This document shows positions 22,357 to 34,486 of a stretch of DNA of 64,000 bases, piece by piece. Below the pieces are notes generated by a model. That model did no database searches. It saw only the letters and a list, made by a program, of their open reading frames with translations, and was not told the origin of the DNA. The DNA is from Hemerocallis citrina (taxonomy: Eukaryota > Streptophyta > Magnoliopsida > Asparagales > Asphodelaceae), in contig CM030367.1 of the NCBI GenBank assembly GCA_017893485.1, positions 87,928,910 through 87,992,909 on the forward strand, in the 5' to 3' direction. The translations under genes were made by a program, and so were the position numbers. Numbering within the stretch: position 1 is the stretch's first letter; every line of letters starts with the position of its first letter.

Positions 22357-24665
22357 GATGCATGAATTCGTCTTCTTTAACAGTAAAAGAAAATAAAAAT
22401 TTCCAGTATCTAAGCATATATGTTTCTCTATTAATTCTTCATCGCAACTAAATCATTGATGTTTGTGGCTCCAAAAGAAACCTGCACAAGGTTTGTTCAG
22501 CCTAATTCTTGTACAGATTTGGAGGATTTTGGTATACATACAACATCCTTAGTTGACAGTTAACCCATTTTGTTAAAAAAATTATGCTAAGATGACAATC
22601 AGATGCATGAATTCAGCTTCTTTAATAGTAAAAGAAAGTGAAAATTTCCAGTATCTAAGCATATATGTTTCTCTATTAATTCTTCATCCCAACTAAACCA
22701 TTGATGTTTGTGGCTACAAAAGAAACCTGCACAAGGTTTGTTCAGCCCAATTCTTGTACAGATTTGGAGGATTTTGGTATATAGCTAGCATCCTTAGATG
22801 ACAGTCAACCCATTTTGGTAAAAAAATCATGCTAAGATGACAATCAGATGCAAGAATTCAGCTTCTTTAACAGTAAAAGAAAATGAAAATTTTCAGTATC
22901 TAAGCATATATGTTTCTCTCTTAATTCTTCATTCCAACTAAACCATTGATATTTGTGGCACCAAAAGAAACCTGCACAAGGTTTGTTCAGCCAAATTCTT
23001 GTACAGATTTGGAGGATTTTGGTATACGCTAGCATCCTTAGATGACAGTCAATCCATTTTGGTAAAAAAATCATGCTAAGATGACAATCAGATGCATGGA
23101 TTTAACTTCTTTTAACAGTAAAAGAAAATTAAAATTTCCAGTATCTAAGCATATATGTTTCTCTATTAATTCTTCATCCCAACTAAACCATTGATGTTTG
23201 TGGCTCCAAAAGAAACCTGCACAAGGATTGTTCAGCCCAATTATTGCATAGATTTGGAGGATTTTGGTATACAGCTAGCATCCTTAGTTGACAATTAACC
23301 CATTTGGTAAAAAAATCATGCTAAGATGACAATCAGATGCATGAATTCAGCTTCTTAGAAAATGAAAATTTCCAGTATCTAAGCATATATGTTTCTCTAT
23401 TAATTCTTCATCCCAACTAAATCATGATGTTTGTGGCTACAATAGAAACCTGCACAAGGTTTGTTCAGCCTAATTCTTGTACAGATTTGGAGGATTTTGG
23501 TATACATACAACATCCTTAGTTGAAAGTTAACCCATTTTGGTAAAAAAATCATGCTAAGATGACAATCAGATGCATGAATTCAGCTTCTTTAACAGTAAA
23601 AGAAAATGAAAATTTCCAGTATCTAAGCATATATGTTTCTTTATTAATTCTTCAACCCAACAAAACCATTGAGGTTTGTGGCTCCAAAAGAAACCTGCAC
23701 AAGGTTTGTTCAGCCCAATTCTTGTACAGATTTGGAGGATTTTGGCATATAGCTAGCATCCTTAGTTGACAGTTAACCCATTTTGGTAAAAAAATTATGC
23801 TAAGACGACAATCAGATGCATGAATTCAGCATCTTTGACAGTGAAAGAAAATGAAAATTTCCAGTATCTAAGTATATATGTTTCTCTATTAATTCTTCAT
23901 CCCAACTAAACCATTGATGTTTGTGGCTCCAAAAGAAACCTGCACAAGGTTTGTTCAGCCCAATTCTTGTACAGATTTGGAGGATTTTGGTATATAGCTA
24001 GCATCCTTAGATGATAGTCAACCCATTTTGGTAAAAAAATCATGCTAAGATGACAATCAGATGCATGAATTTAGCTTCTTTAACAGTAAAAGAAAATGGA
24101 AATTTCCAGTGTCTAAGCATATATGTTTCTCTATTAATTATTCATCCCAACTAAACCATTGATGTTTGTGGCTCCAAAAGAAACCTACACAAAGTTTGTT
24201 CAGCCCAATTCTTGTACAGATTTGGAGGATTTTGGTATACAGCTAGCATCCTTAGATGACAGTCAACCCATTTTGGTATAAAAATCATGCTAAGATGACA
24301 ATCAGATGCATGTATTCAGTTTCTTTAACAGTAAAAGAAAATGAAAATTTTCAGTATCTAAGCGTATATGTTTCTCTATTAATTCTTCATCCCAACTAAT
24401 CATGATGTTTGTGGCTACAAAAGAAACCTGCACAAGGTTTGTTCAGCCCAATTCTTGTACAGATTTGGAGGATTTTGGTATACATAAAGTATCCTTAGTT
24501 GACAGTCAACCCATTTTGGTAAAAAAATCATTCTAAGATGACAATCAGATGCATGAATTCAGCTTCTTTAATAGTAAAAGAAAATAAAAATTTCCAGTAT
24601 CTAAGCATATATGATTGTCTATTAATTATTCATCCCAACTAAATCATTGATGTTTGTGGCTCAAA
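22357..24665 (+). repeat. 245-bp satellite, 9.5 tandem copies
   Basis: Anchors GATGCATGAATTCAGC occur at 22357, 22602, 22847, 23091, 23336, 23570, 23815, 24060, 24305 and 24548, giving a 243-245 base period apart from one 234-base unit. Further copies lie at 25208-25500 (inverted), 27782-28365, 32965-33794 and 42338-42675. All copies are inside the CACTA. The unit has no conserved coding frame. Confidence 0.95.
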
Positions 24666-25207
24666 GAAGATTTTCGATCCAGAATGACAAATTTTGATTG
24701 GGCTTTGAATGGAGATTCTAGTCATAGATCGATTCTTTGGAGCTCGACTTTCTAAAGAAAATGCCATTTGGAAGTATGCGGGACATGTTTGTTGGATAAC
24801 CAAAACTCCCATTTTTATTGAAGAAAAATAAGAATAGGGCTCATATCAAGTGTTGTTTTAAGGAACTGTCATCGTGGAAGGAAACCAAATATAGAAGCCA
24901 GAAAGAGGAATGTTAGAGAATGAGGATACACCAGGCTAACATAGCGGCATTTTCCTCAACTCTCTTTCATCCCTGCTTTCTTTTCAGCAAACGCACATAA
25001 AAAGACATCAGCAACAACAGCAAGAGCGACAAGAACAACAATAATAATAAATTATTATGAACGAGATGTCTCTATATGGGTTTCCAGATCTCCACTCCAA
25101 CTATTCTCTTTCTAATCACAGCCCAATTAAGAACACTTGTTGACAGTCACTAAACAATCCAATCACAGCCCAATCAAAATTTGTGATCCTGGATCTAAAA
25201 ACTTCAG

Positions 25208-25500
25208 AATTCCCAAAATTTGTACAAGAATTGGTCAGAACAAACCTTGTGCAGGTTTCTTTTGGAGCCAGAAACATCAATGATTTAGTTGGGATGAAGA
25301 ATTAATATAGAAACATATATGCTTAGATACTGCAAATTTTCATTTTCTTTTACTGTTAAAGAAGCTGAATTCATGCATCTGATTGTCATGTTAGCATGCT
25401 TTTTTACCAAAATGGGTTAACTATCAACTAAGGATGCTAGCTGTATACCAAAATCCTCCAAATCTGTACAAGAATTGGGCTGAACAAGCATGTGAGCAGG
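25208..25500 (-). repeat. Inverted copy of the 245-bp satellite
   Basis: The reverse complement of the unit: TGTACAAGAATTGG, CCTTGTGCAGGTTTC and ATGCTTAGATACTGC appear in inverted order relative to the main array. About 1.2 copies. Confidence 0.9.
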
Positions 25501-26086
25501 TCATAGAATGTCATCTAAGCATGCTATATGCCAAAGTGGGGTTGGTCATAGAATGCATGAATGACACGTATTAGTGTTTGTGAGTATGCAGTGGGGTGCA
25601 GCTATGATCACTAGTTGGATCACCAAAACTCCCAATTTTATTGAAGAACAATAAGAACAGGGCTCATATCAAGTGTAGTTTTACGGAACTGTCATCGTGG
25701 AAGGAAACCAATTTAATATAGAAGCCATAAATGGAGCCAGAAAGAGAAATGGTAGAGAATGAGGATACACCAGGCTAACATAGCGGTATTTTCCTCAACT
25801 CCTTCTAATCCCTTCTTTCTCTTCAACACACGCACATAAAGAGACATCAGCAACAACAGCAAGAGGGGGTTGGTCCAACAATAATAATAGATTATAATAA
25901 ACGAGATGTCTCTATATGGATTTCCAGATCTCCACTCGAGCCCTTTCTTTCTAATCACAGCCCAATTAAGAAACATAGACAACAGCCATTAGACGACAGC
26001 CACAATGCAGACTCACAAACACTAATACGTGTCTTTCATGCATTCAAAATTATAATCTCTTCAAAATTACCAATTTAAAGACTTAC

Positions 26087-27733
26087 CGGTGGTGGGACTT
26101 GAGATTGCTGCCCTATTAATTGGGCCATTTGTTCTTGGAGGAGTGCCACTTGTACCTTTAATGAAATCATCTCCTCGTCCCGAGTCCCACTTGAAGTAGA
26201 TTCACTCCGCCCGAATAACCGCGAGGGGGTTGGTCCTAGCCCCATACCACAGACACGTCCATGCCTCTCCTTTCCCCTAACTACGGTCAAGGCAAGTCGC
26301 TGGCGGGTACGGAAATCTGTGGATGCCGCCGTACGGTCCGAATCTGAAGTGGGAGAGATTTTATCAAACTTTTTCCGAGCGTTAGTCTGTAAAAGGACAT
26401 AACAATCAGAGTTAAAAGCAGATGAGATTTCGACAAATTATTAGCCATTTACAAAAATAAGCTATAAATCATCAAAAAGTAAAAGCAACTGAAGATATAT
26501 ATAAACAATAACATTGCTACAGCCTATATATAGTAGTAAATTTCAAAAAAGTCATCACTAAAATATTATGTCATAGCCTATAGTCAATTTTGTGTTCCAA
26601 CTCAATTCACTAAATATTTAATTACCCATAACTAAAATAGTTATAATGATAGTCAATTGTAGATCTGATAGATATTAGTTCACAAATTACCACAATCTGT
26701 GCTGCCTCAGGGGTCGCATACGTCCCATCCTTCGACTTGTGGGTGGCATTGAAAAAATCTATGTCGCCAAACTCCGTAGGACCCCCCAAATCTTCTTCCT
26801 ATATATTAGTAAGATGAAATGCTTATAAACAAATAACTGTAAGTCAAAAATGTTCAATTTGATTGCGCTTACCAGTTCTTCCCGATCCAGAGCAAAGCTC
26901 TGCGTACCAGCGGTGTGCAACACTAGCTGCTTTGACCGACTGGCAACACCCACCTCCGCCCTTTTCTGTACATGCCACAATGAAGTAAAAAAAAATTTAA
27001 TTAGAGTAGCCATACAACCACAAAGTCATTAAATTTTGGTTAGTAATGTAAATTCCTGACCGACCGCTGAACACCAGTAATGCACAAGGAATTGCCAATC
27101 TGAAGGCTCCACATTCGGTGGCACAGCCCCTGCATTATCCGCCTCTGACTGGTCTTTGTCAAAAAACCTAGCCTTCAAGTCACTCTTGTAGTCCCTCCCC
27201 TTTTTGGAGAGTGACTTTCAACCCAAGGCGTAAGGGAGTCCGAGAACGAGAAGTATTGCTGCAAAATTTATGAAGTTTAACAAAGGATAACTGAATTGCA
27301 TAAACCGAATACCCATCACTAAAAATACATATTTCAATAATATATTTGAGCCTACCAATTATTTATTTTAGATGGGAAATACCTTGATTGTTGTAATTGC
27401 AGTTGCCTTTGTCGTGGTTGGCACCTTCGGCCAACTCTCGTACGACAAAGGAATTATCCGTGGGTTCCTTGCTATTACCCCAATAAAGAATGAGAATTTG
27501 CTTGCATTATCACCAACCGGTTGCCCGACACTGTTTTCCTCCACCACAATCCTTTCGTCATTATTAAGTTTCCATATGCCCGACATCTTAGTTCGCCCTC
27601 GATGTTTTTTAATAGTGGGCGGCATGCTACCCTCCCCCTCCTCTGTTTGACTGCCACTATTATATTGTGGCTGCTCATCCCCATGGCTTTCGTTGCCATC
27701 ATTTATGTTTATCCTTTTTCCACGCCTCGGCAT
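26087..27733 (-). pseudogene. TnpA-like CACTA protein gene (plant transposase, PF03004-type)
   Basis: The first block (27733 to about 27383) starts MPRRGKRININDG and contains KKHRGRTKMSGIWKL and IGVIARNPRIIPLSYESWPK. Next (27258-27061) comes GRDYKSDLKARFFDKDQ with PSDWQFLVHYWCSA. Then 26965-26873 encodes ASRSKQLVLHTAGTQSFA, 26798-26691 EEDLGGPTEFGDIDFFNATH, and 26386-26087 GRVCGMGLGPTPSRLFG plus EEMISLKVQVALLQEQMAQL. The W-x-F..HYW, the 'S..HTtGs.sF' block and the G..GlGpTP block are the order expected for the second protein of plant CACTA elements. Splice signals flank most blocks (for example GTAAGT after 26087). A TGA where tryptophan is expected (27218-27220) suggests a defect. A possible last exon encoding GFRDEGNSDDQN lies at 21528-21570, which would put the satellite array in an intron. 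Confidence 0.75.
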
Positions 27734-27781
27734 CTTGTACCTGTCAAAGATTCAATAAATTCATTAGAGGAGCAAAATTAA

Positions 27782-28365
27782 TCAACCCATTTTGGTAAAA
27801 AAATCATGCTAAGATGACAATCATATGCATGAATTCAGCTTCTTTAACAGTAAAAGAAAATGAAAATTTCCAGTATCTAAGCATATATGTTTCTCTATTA
27901 ATTCTTCATCCTAACTAAACCATTGATGTTTGTGGCTCCAAAAGAAACCTGCACAAGGATTGTTCAGCCCAATTATTGCATAGATTTGGAGGATTTTGGT
28001 ATACAGCTAGCATCCTTAGTTGACAATTAACCCATTTTGGTAAAAAAATCATGCTAAGATGACAATCAGATGCATGAATTCAGCTTCTTTAACAGTAAAA
28101 GAAAATGAAAATTTCCAGTATCTAAGCATATATGATTCTCTATTAATTCTTCATCCCAACTAAATCATGATGTTTGTGGCTACAAAAGAAACCTGCACAA
28201 GGTTTGTTCAGCCCAATTCTTGTACAGATTTGGAGGATTTTGGTATACATACAACATCCTTAGTTGACAGTTAACCCATTTTGGTAAAAAAATCATGCTA
28301 AGATGACAATCAGATGCATGAATTCAGCTTCTTTAACAGTAAAAGAAAATGAAAATTTCCAGCAG
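27782..28365 (+). repeat. 245-bp satellite, ~2.4 copies between the two CACTA genes
   Basis: Same unit and orientation as the array at 22357. It starts AACCCATTTTGGTAAAAAAATC and breaks off within AATTTCCAGCAGG, exactly between the TnpA-like start and the TNP2 3' end. Confidence 0.95.
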
Positions 28366-28641
28366 GATTTGTACTTCAGTAGGATTAACAAACCAACATA
28401 ATTACAAAAAATTAAAAAAGTGAGATTTGTAACAAATTCAACTACAATGATAGTTTGATGCAAATGACACTAAGCATAGTTTAATGTAAATGACACCAAG
28501 CAGTAGAAAATAGAAAGATAATTAAACCAATTATTAAATTCACATACAACATGTTCGGAATTATAAGACATAATATTACAACAAGATTTAAGACACGAAA
28601 ATTACAAGACATATAATATTGAGCTATGAAAATCAAGTAAA

Positions 28642-31600
28642 CTACAATACGACATCTTCCAATACATCGACCTCTTCTCCATCCTTGCGGAGCCAAGTCC
28701 CGCAAATTCCGCCGTCGGTTGTGTTTACATCAAACATAGGAAACTCAGAAGCAATGTAACTGTCCATGACTTCACCGTCTTCATCTTCTGAAGTATTGCC
28801 CAGTTGGAATACATCTCTTGGTTGCATAACGAGAGCCACATACGATTTTGGCAGGGTTGGATCTTCAATGTAGAACACTTGTTGCACTTGGAATGGGAAC
28901 ACAAATGGTTCGTGGCTAATGTGTGTACCGATGTGAATCAATTTTGAGAAGTTTACAACTGTGAAGCCTAATTTATCCTTGTTATTAGCAAAATTTCTAT
29001 CAAACTCAGTCCAATCCCCACGAAATAAGACAATATGAAAATGACCAAAATAATTCAACTCAATGATATCCGTGAGCACTCCTTAGTAGTCGAGATCTCC
29101 ATCTACCGGCCTCGTGTTCGACTTGGAAGCATAACTTCTAGTCTTAGAAGTCACTACCATTCCACTATTTTGAGACTTCAAATTACATTCACGATCCTTA
29201 GTACGAAATCTAAAGCCATTGAATATGTATCCTCCGTATCTTTTGACCATCTTATAGGGACCTTTGGCAAGTACTTGTATTTCAGATGACACACCTTCAG
29301 GACCCAAAGAATATACCTATTAATTTTGCGCAAATCGTATCAGCACCATGGATAATGTAGATATAATGAAGATTAACTTGTATTTTCTTAATTCACCTAC
29401 ATGAGATTCAAACCACTTATGAAATTTTTCATTCATCAACTTGTTTTGTTCACGTGGTGGTAGTCTTCTTGGTCTAGCCCTTCGTTTGATGTCCTTGACA
29501 AATTCGCTAAAATACAAGCAATTGAAATAAGGAATAACAAAAGTAAGTTAATATCGAACTCTGCAGTTTTCACTATATTCGATTTAAATTCAAAAGCAAC
29601 TTACTTTCGAAATGGTTCCACTGATGCATGGTGGTCTAGCACATATCGATGTGCCTATTCCCACGTTAAGTTATCTAGCTCAAATGCATCAACTTTACCA
29701 ACAGTAGTGTCAGCGGTATCGAAAAGATATTTAGCACCATCAAGGTTGGAAATGTCTGGATTTCTCCTTCGTCTAGTCAAAGATGTCTCTACACCATGCA
29801 GATACCTGGAACAAAAATGTGAACACTCCTCTGATAGATATCCCTGAGCTATTGTCCCTTCAGGATATGCTCTATTTTTAACATAACCCTTGAGCCGGTA
29901 TAGGTACCTGAACATGTACAATTAATCAATTAGAGCGGAGTGGTGATTAAAAGAAATGAGCTTTTGAAAATTCAGTTTTGTAAGATGCATGAATTCTTTT
30001 ACCTCTCGATGGGATACATCCATCGATAGTGAACAGGACCGCCGATTCTGGCTTCACCAGCAAGGTGGATTATCAAGTGAATCATAATAGTGAAGAACGA
30101 TGGAGGAAATATCATCTCTATTTTACTAAGTGTCAATGCCGCCCGCTGCTCCAATTGGTCAATATCTTCAACACGAAGCATTCTTGTGCAAATACCTTTA
30201 TATATGCTACAAAGATCTTTCAGGACAGCAGTGATTTGCTCACACATTGAAGACCTTAGGGCCACAGGAAGGATATCCTGCATTAGGATGTGGTAGTCGT
30301 GTGACTTTAGACCCTGAAGCCTCTTCTCTTTAAAGTTGACACATCTTGCTATGTTAGAAGAATAGCCATCAGGAACTTTAAGTTCCAGTAGAACTTTGCA
30401 AAATAATTCCAACTCCGATTTTGACATTGAATAGATTGCAGGAGGTAGGAGTACTTTCCCGTTCGGTAATTCCTCTGGGTGCAACTCATGTCGGATGCCC
30501 ATTGACTTCAAATCAAGTCGGCTCTTGAGATTGTCCTTTGTCTTCCGGTCATCTCCCATAACTGTTCCTATACAATTTTCACCAATATTTTTTCCGATAT
30601 GCATCACATCTAAATTATGTCGCAATAAGTTGAATTCCCAATACGGCAACTTGAAGAAAATATACTTCTTCTTCCATGCACCTAAACTCGTCATGCTCTG
30701 ATCCTCATCTTCGCCACATAGATCGGTCTCCTCACCTTGCTCCGGCCTTGCCCTTTTCTTCCCCTTTTTGCTGACTTGTGGTTCTTTTCCATATATGAAC
30801 TGATGACCATCTACCCGCCTCAAAATATTTGACCCAAAAGAAGCTCCAGGAGCATGTTCCCACTCATCGGTACCATCAAATGTCGCTGTCTCTGCCCGAA
30901 ATATATGTGTGTCAGGCAACCATCTCCTATGACCCATATAGCAAAACTTTCTGCCAATGTACAACCACCTTGAACTAGTTTGGTCAGCACAACAAGGACA
31001 TGCATAACGTCCTTTAGTGCTATATCCAGATTAATTTGCATATGCTGGAAAATTATTGATTGTCCAAGACAACACGACCCGAAAAGAAAATGTTTCTTCA
31101 GCCACAGCATCATAGGTTGAAACACCCACCCACAATTTCTTCATCTATTAACGGCTGTAGGTACACATCTATATCATTTCTAGGACCTTTCGGTCCAGGA
31201 ACTATCATGGACAAAATAAATGAGGACTGCTTCATGCATTTCCAAGGCGGAAAATTGTATGGTATTAACACAACAGGCCTTATGCTGTATGTACTACTCA
31301 TTTGCCTAAAAGGGTTGAAACCATCACTAGCTAGTCCAAGTCTCACATTCCGAGGATCTTCCGCAAAATCGGGATATCTTTCATCAAATTTTTTCCAAGA
31401 TTGAGAATCAGCAGAATGTCTAAGAATCCTATCATTAGTGTGACCTTCAGCATGCCATTTCATATCAGAAGAAGTTTTCGTAGACATTAACAACCTTTGT
31501 AGCCTAGGAATCAGAGGAAAGTAACGCAGTATTTTGGCAGGCTTCTTTCTCCTACTTCGCATAGTAGATCCACTGGCTTGATCGTCTTGATTTGGTGTTT

Positions 31601-32405
31601 CTGACCATTTCGAAGAACCACAGACTTCACAATTCTTCAGACTTTCCTTACCTCTCGTGAAAAGCATACAGTCATTTGGACATGCTGCTATCTTCTCATA
31701 CCCTAGATCGAAAGAACTTATGAATTTTTTGATTTTATAGGCTGAGTTTAGAATACAGATTTCTGGAAATGCATCATTCAACAGTTCAAGTAGCATACTG
31801 AAGGACTTAGCAGACCACCCGTTTAAACATTTAATCTGAAATAGTCTGATAATGAATGAGAATTTAGAGAATTTGGTGCAATCGGGGTACAGCGGAGTAC
31901 TAGCATCTTCAAGCAACTTAACGAAGGATTCTTGCTGTTTATTATTTTCAGGGGCAGGGTCAGGCATTTCCTCGTCCACCCCACCACCAATGTGTGATGT
32001 TTCCGTTGACTCATTATGAACTTGGGTTGTTGGATTATTGGTGTGGAAAGAAACATTATGAATCCCCAAGGCGTCTTGCAACAAAGCATGCATCTCATCG
32101 AGAATACTTAAGTCTTCGTTCACTAAGGGCTCATCTTCATTTTCTAATACAACCGGATGAACAGGAGCTGACGTATGATCCTCTCCATGACAAAACCACC
32201 GTGTGTACCCTTGAAGAAAACCGTTGACAACCAAATGTGTATGTACTACGTCACATGTCCTCAAATTACAATTTGTACACCGGAGGCATGGACAAAGGAT
32301 TAAGTTGGGATCACGGGAATGTTGTTTGGCAAAGATAATAAAATCTTTAATACCATCACGGTACTCCTTGGATAATCGTGGTTTACTAATCCAACTTCTA
32401 TCCAT
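28642..32405 (-). pseudogene. TNP2 (TnpD-like) CACTA transposase, degenerate
   Basis: Starting at 32405 the minus strand encodes MDRSWISKPRLSKEYRDG and CLRCTNC (transposase-associated N-terminal domain). The TNP2 domain follows (CPNDCMLF, CEVCGSSKW, WHAEGH, DFAEDPRNVRLGLASDGFNP, SYSTKGRYACPCC-like, FCYMGHRRWLP, LRHNLDVMHIGKNI). Then comes a DUF4218 region ending HYRWMYPIER at 30003. Further exons lie at 29907-29605 (YLYRLKGYVKNRAYPEGTIA), 29506-29401 and about 29310-28642 (DUF4216: YGGYIFNGFRFRTKDRE, LPKSYVALVMQPRDVF). Introns have GT/AG borders. Defects: a frameshift near 31135, and in-frame stops at 31031-31033, 29655-29657 and 29080-29082. Architecture is complete, so decay is fairly recent. 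Confidence 0.92.
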
Positions 32406-32889
32406 TATAACAATAGCACACAATCTGAAATTAAAATTTGATATATTAAATAGTATTAACAGTAAAAGGCATTTTGTATATTTAATTTCACCTTTTTTAA
32501 AACCATCCCTAGCTGCAAATAAATAAACGATATAACAATTAACTGTAAAATAAAGAAATCGTGGTTCCAAAAATGTATAAAAAAACAATTAAATCTTAAT
32601 ACAATCTACTCTATTCACATAACCCTAAACTACCTTTGTGGAGATTATCACAACCACCTTAGTGGCATTTTATCGCACACCTTGTGTTCGAGTGTAATAT
32701 CGATTCGACTATAGTCTCCCCTGTATTTGGCTTTCCGTTCAAGGAGATGATGATGGTAAAGGGTATTTGCTGAGGAAGAGGAATCGGACGAATAACGAGG
32801 GCATCGTGCTGTAAATACGGTGACAAGAAGATTTGATGACTTATGAACTATTCTGTTCATGGCTACTAATAATCAGTTACTTATCCCAA

Positions 32890-32947
<58 letters not shown>
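32890..32947 (+). repeat. (TAA)n microsatellite
   Basis: About nineteen TAA units immediately left of a satellite block inside the CACTA. Confidence 0.95.
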
Positions 32948-32949
<2 letters not shown>

Positions 32950-32964
32950 CCTGCACAAAAGAAA

Positions 32965-33794
32965 CTAATATGGCTACTAATATGTTTCTCTATTAATTCT
33001 TCATCCCAACTAAATCATTGATGTTTGTAGCTCCAAAAGAAACCTGCACAAGGTTTGTTCAGCCCAATTCTTGTACACATTTGGAGGATTTTGGTATACA
33101 GCTAGCATCCTTAGATGAAAATCATATGCATGAATTCAGCTTCTTTAACAGCAAAAGAAAATGAAAATTTCCAGTATCTAAGCATATATATTTCTCTAAT
33201 AATTCTTCATCCCAACTAAACCATTGATGTTTGTGGCTCCAAAAGAAACCTGCACAAGGTTTGTTCAGCCCAATTCTTGCATAGATTTGGAGGATTTTGG
33301 TATACAGTTAGCATCCTTAGTTGACAGTCAATCCATTTTGGTAAAAAAATCATGCTAAGATGACAATCAAATGCATGAATTCAACTTCTTTAACAGTAAA
33401 AGAAAATGAAAATTTCCAGTATTTAAGCATATATGTTTCTCTATTAATTCTTCATCCCAACTAAACCATTGATGTTTGTGGTTCCAAAAAAAACCTGCAC
33501 AAGGTTTGTTCAACCCAATTCTTGTACAGATTTGGAGGATTTTGGTATACAGCTTGCATCCTTAGTTGACAGTTAACCCATTTTGGTAAAAAAATCATGC
33601 TAAGATGACAATCAGATGCATGAATTCGTCTTCTTTAACAGTAAAAGAAAATGAAAATTTCCAGTATCTAAGCATATATGTTTCTCTATTAATTATTCAT
33701 CCCAACTAAACCATTGATGTTTGTGGCTCCAAAAGAAACCTGCACAAGGTTTGTTCAATCCAATTCTTGTACAGATTTGGAGGATTTTGGTATA
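32965..33794 (+). repeat. 245-bp satellite, ~3.4 copies, interrupted by the Ty3 element
   Basis: Same unit as at 22357. The array is cut at GGTATA (33794) by the Ty3 LTR and resumes at CATACAGCATCC (42338), so the retrotransposon landed inside a satellite unit. Confidence 0.95.
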
Positions 33795-34413
33795 TGATAT
33801 GGCTAAAAATAGGATTAAATCGGGACCGTTCACATCGGAGACGAATCTTAAAGCTCAGGGGTAAAACGGTAATTTCACCTACTAACGGGTCCGAAGCGAG
33901 TACTGGGTCTCCTTCTCACAGATCCAATAACCCGCGAACGGATCCACCTCAACTGGGTACGGGTCCCAACTTGATACAAACCCAGTCCGACAGGATAGAA
34001 TTAGGGTCTCTGATTGAACCAAATCAACGGGCCTGATTCGCGACTATCCTCTCACCGGGAATTAAGGGATTACATTCCTAATCTGATTACGAGGATTTTA
34101 CGCCTTATCAGATCACAGGAATCACATTCCTAATCTGATCCCAATGGCGACTATAAATACCCCCCACCTACCACTGTTACAGGTTAATCACTCTTTTTCC
34201 AACTTAAGCTCTTTTTTAATCATCACTGGTTACTGACAACAGTATCGGAGGGTGCGTCGCCGGGATCAACCCCAGTGTATCGCACTACCTTGCAGGTGAA
34301 CGGCGGGAGTCGGCATCCCAACTCCGACGAACAGGTTTGGACTCGCTATTCAAGTTTTTCCACGAACCCACAAATTCTATCTGTTTACCCCCACACCAGA
34401 TTCAGCGGTAATA
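33795..34413 (+). repeat. 5' LTR of the Tat-like element
   Basis: 619 bp, nearly identical to 41718-42332. A TATAAATAC box at about 34151-34160 and CTCTTTTTCC downstream suggest U3/R. The ends are TG and TA rather than TG..CA, inferred from the GTATA duplication. Confidence 0.9.
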
Positions 34414-34486
34414 GATTGGCACCGTCTGTGGGAAATCATACGAATAGCCTTCGCCTCTTTTCTCGTCAACTAGCTCTTCTCCAGCC

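Larger units (their letters stand above)
21935..25980 (+). repeat. Dispersed ~330-bp block, three copies
   Basis: The sequence from GAACTATCATCG or GAACTGTCATCG through CACCAGGCTAACATAGCGG and AGACATCAGCAACAACAGC to GAGATGTCTCTATATGG occurs at about 21955-22240, 24815-25090 and 25650-25930. Each copy lies beside the 245-bp satellite. It is non-coding. It may be part of the original transposon intron duplicated together with the satellite. Confidence 0.8.

Noticed and set aside
22357..24665. CRISPR-like or gene-family array
   Set aside because: Period 245 with no spacers and no conserved frame; satellite inside a transposon.
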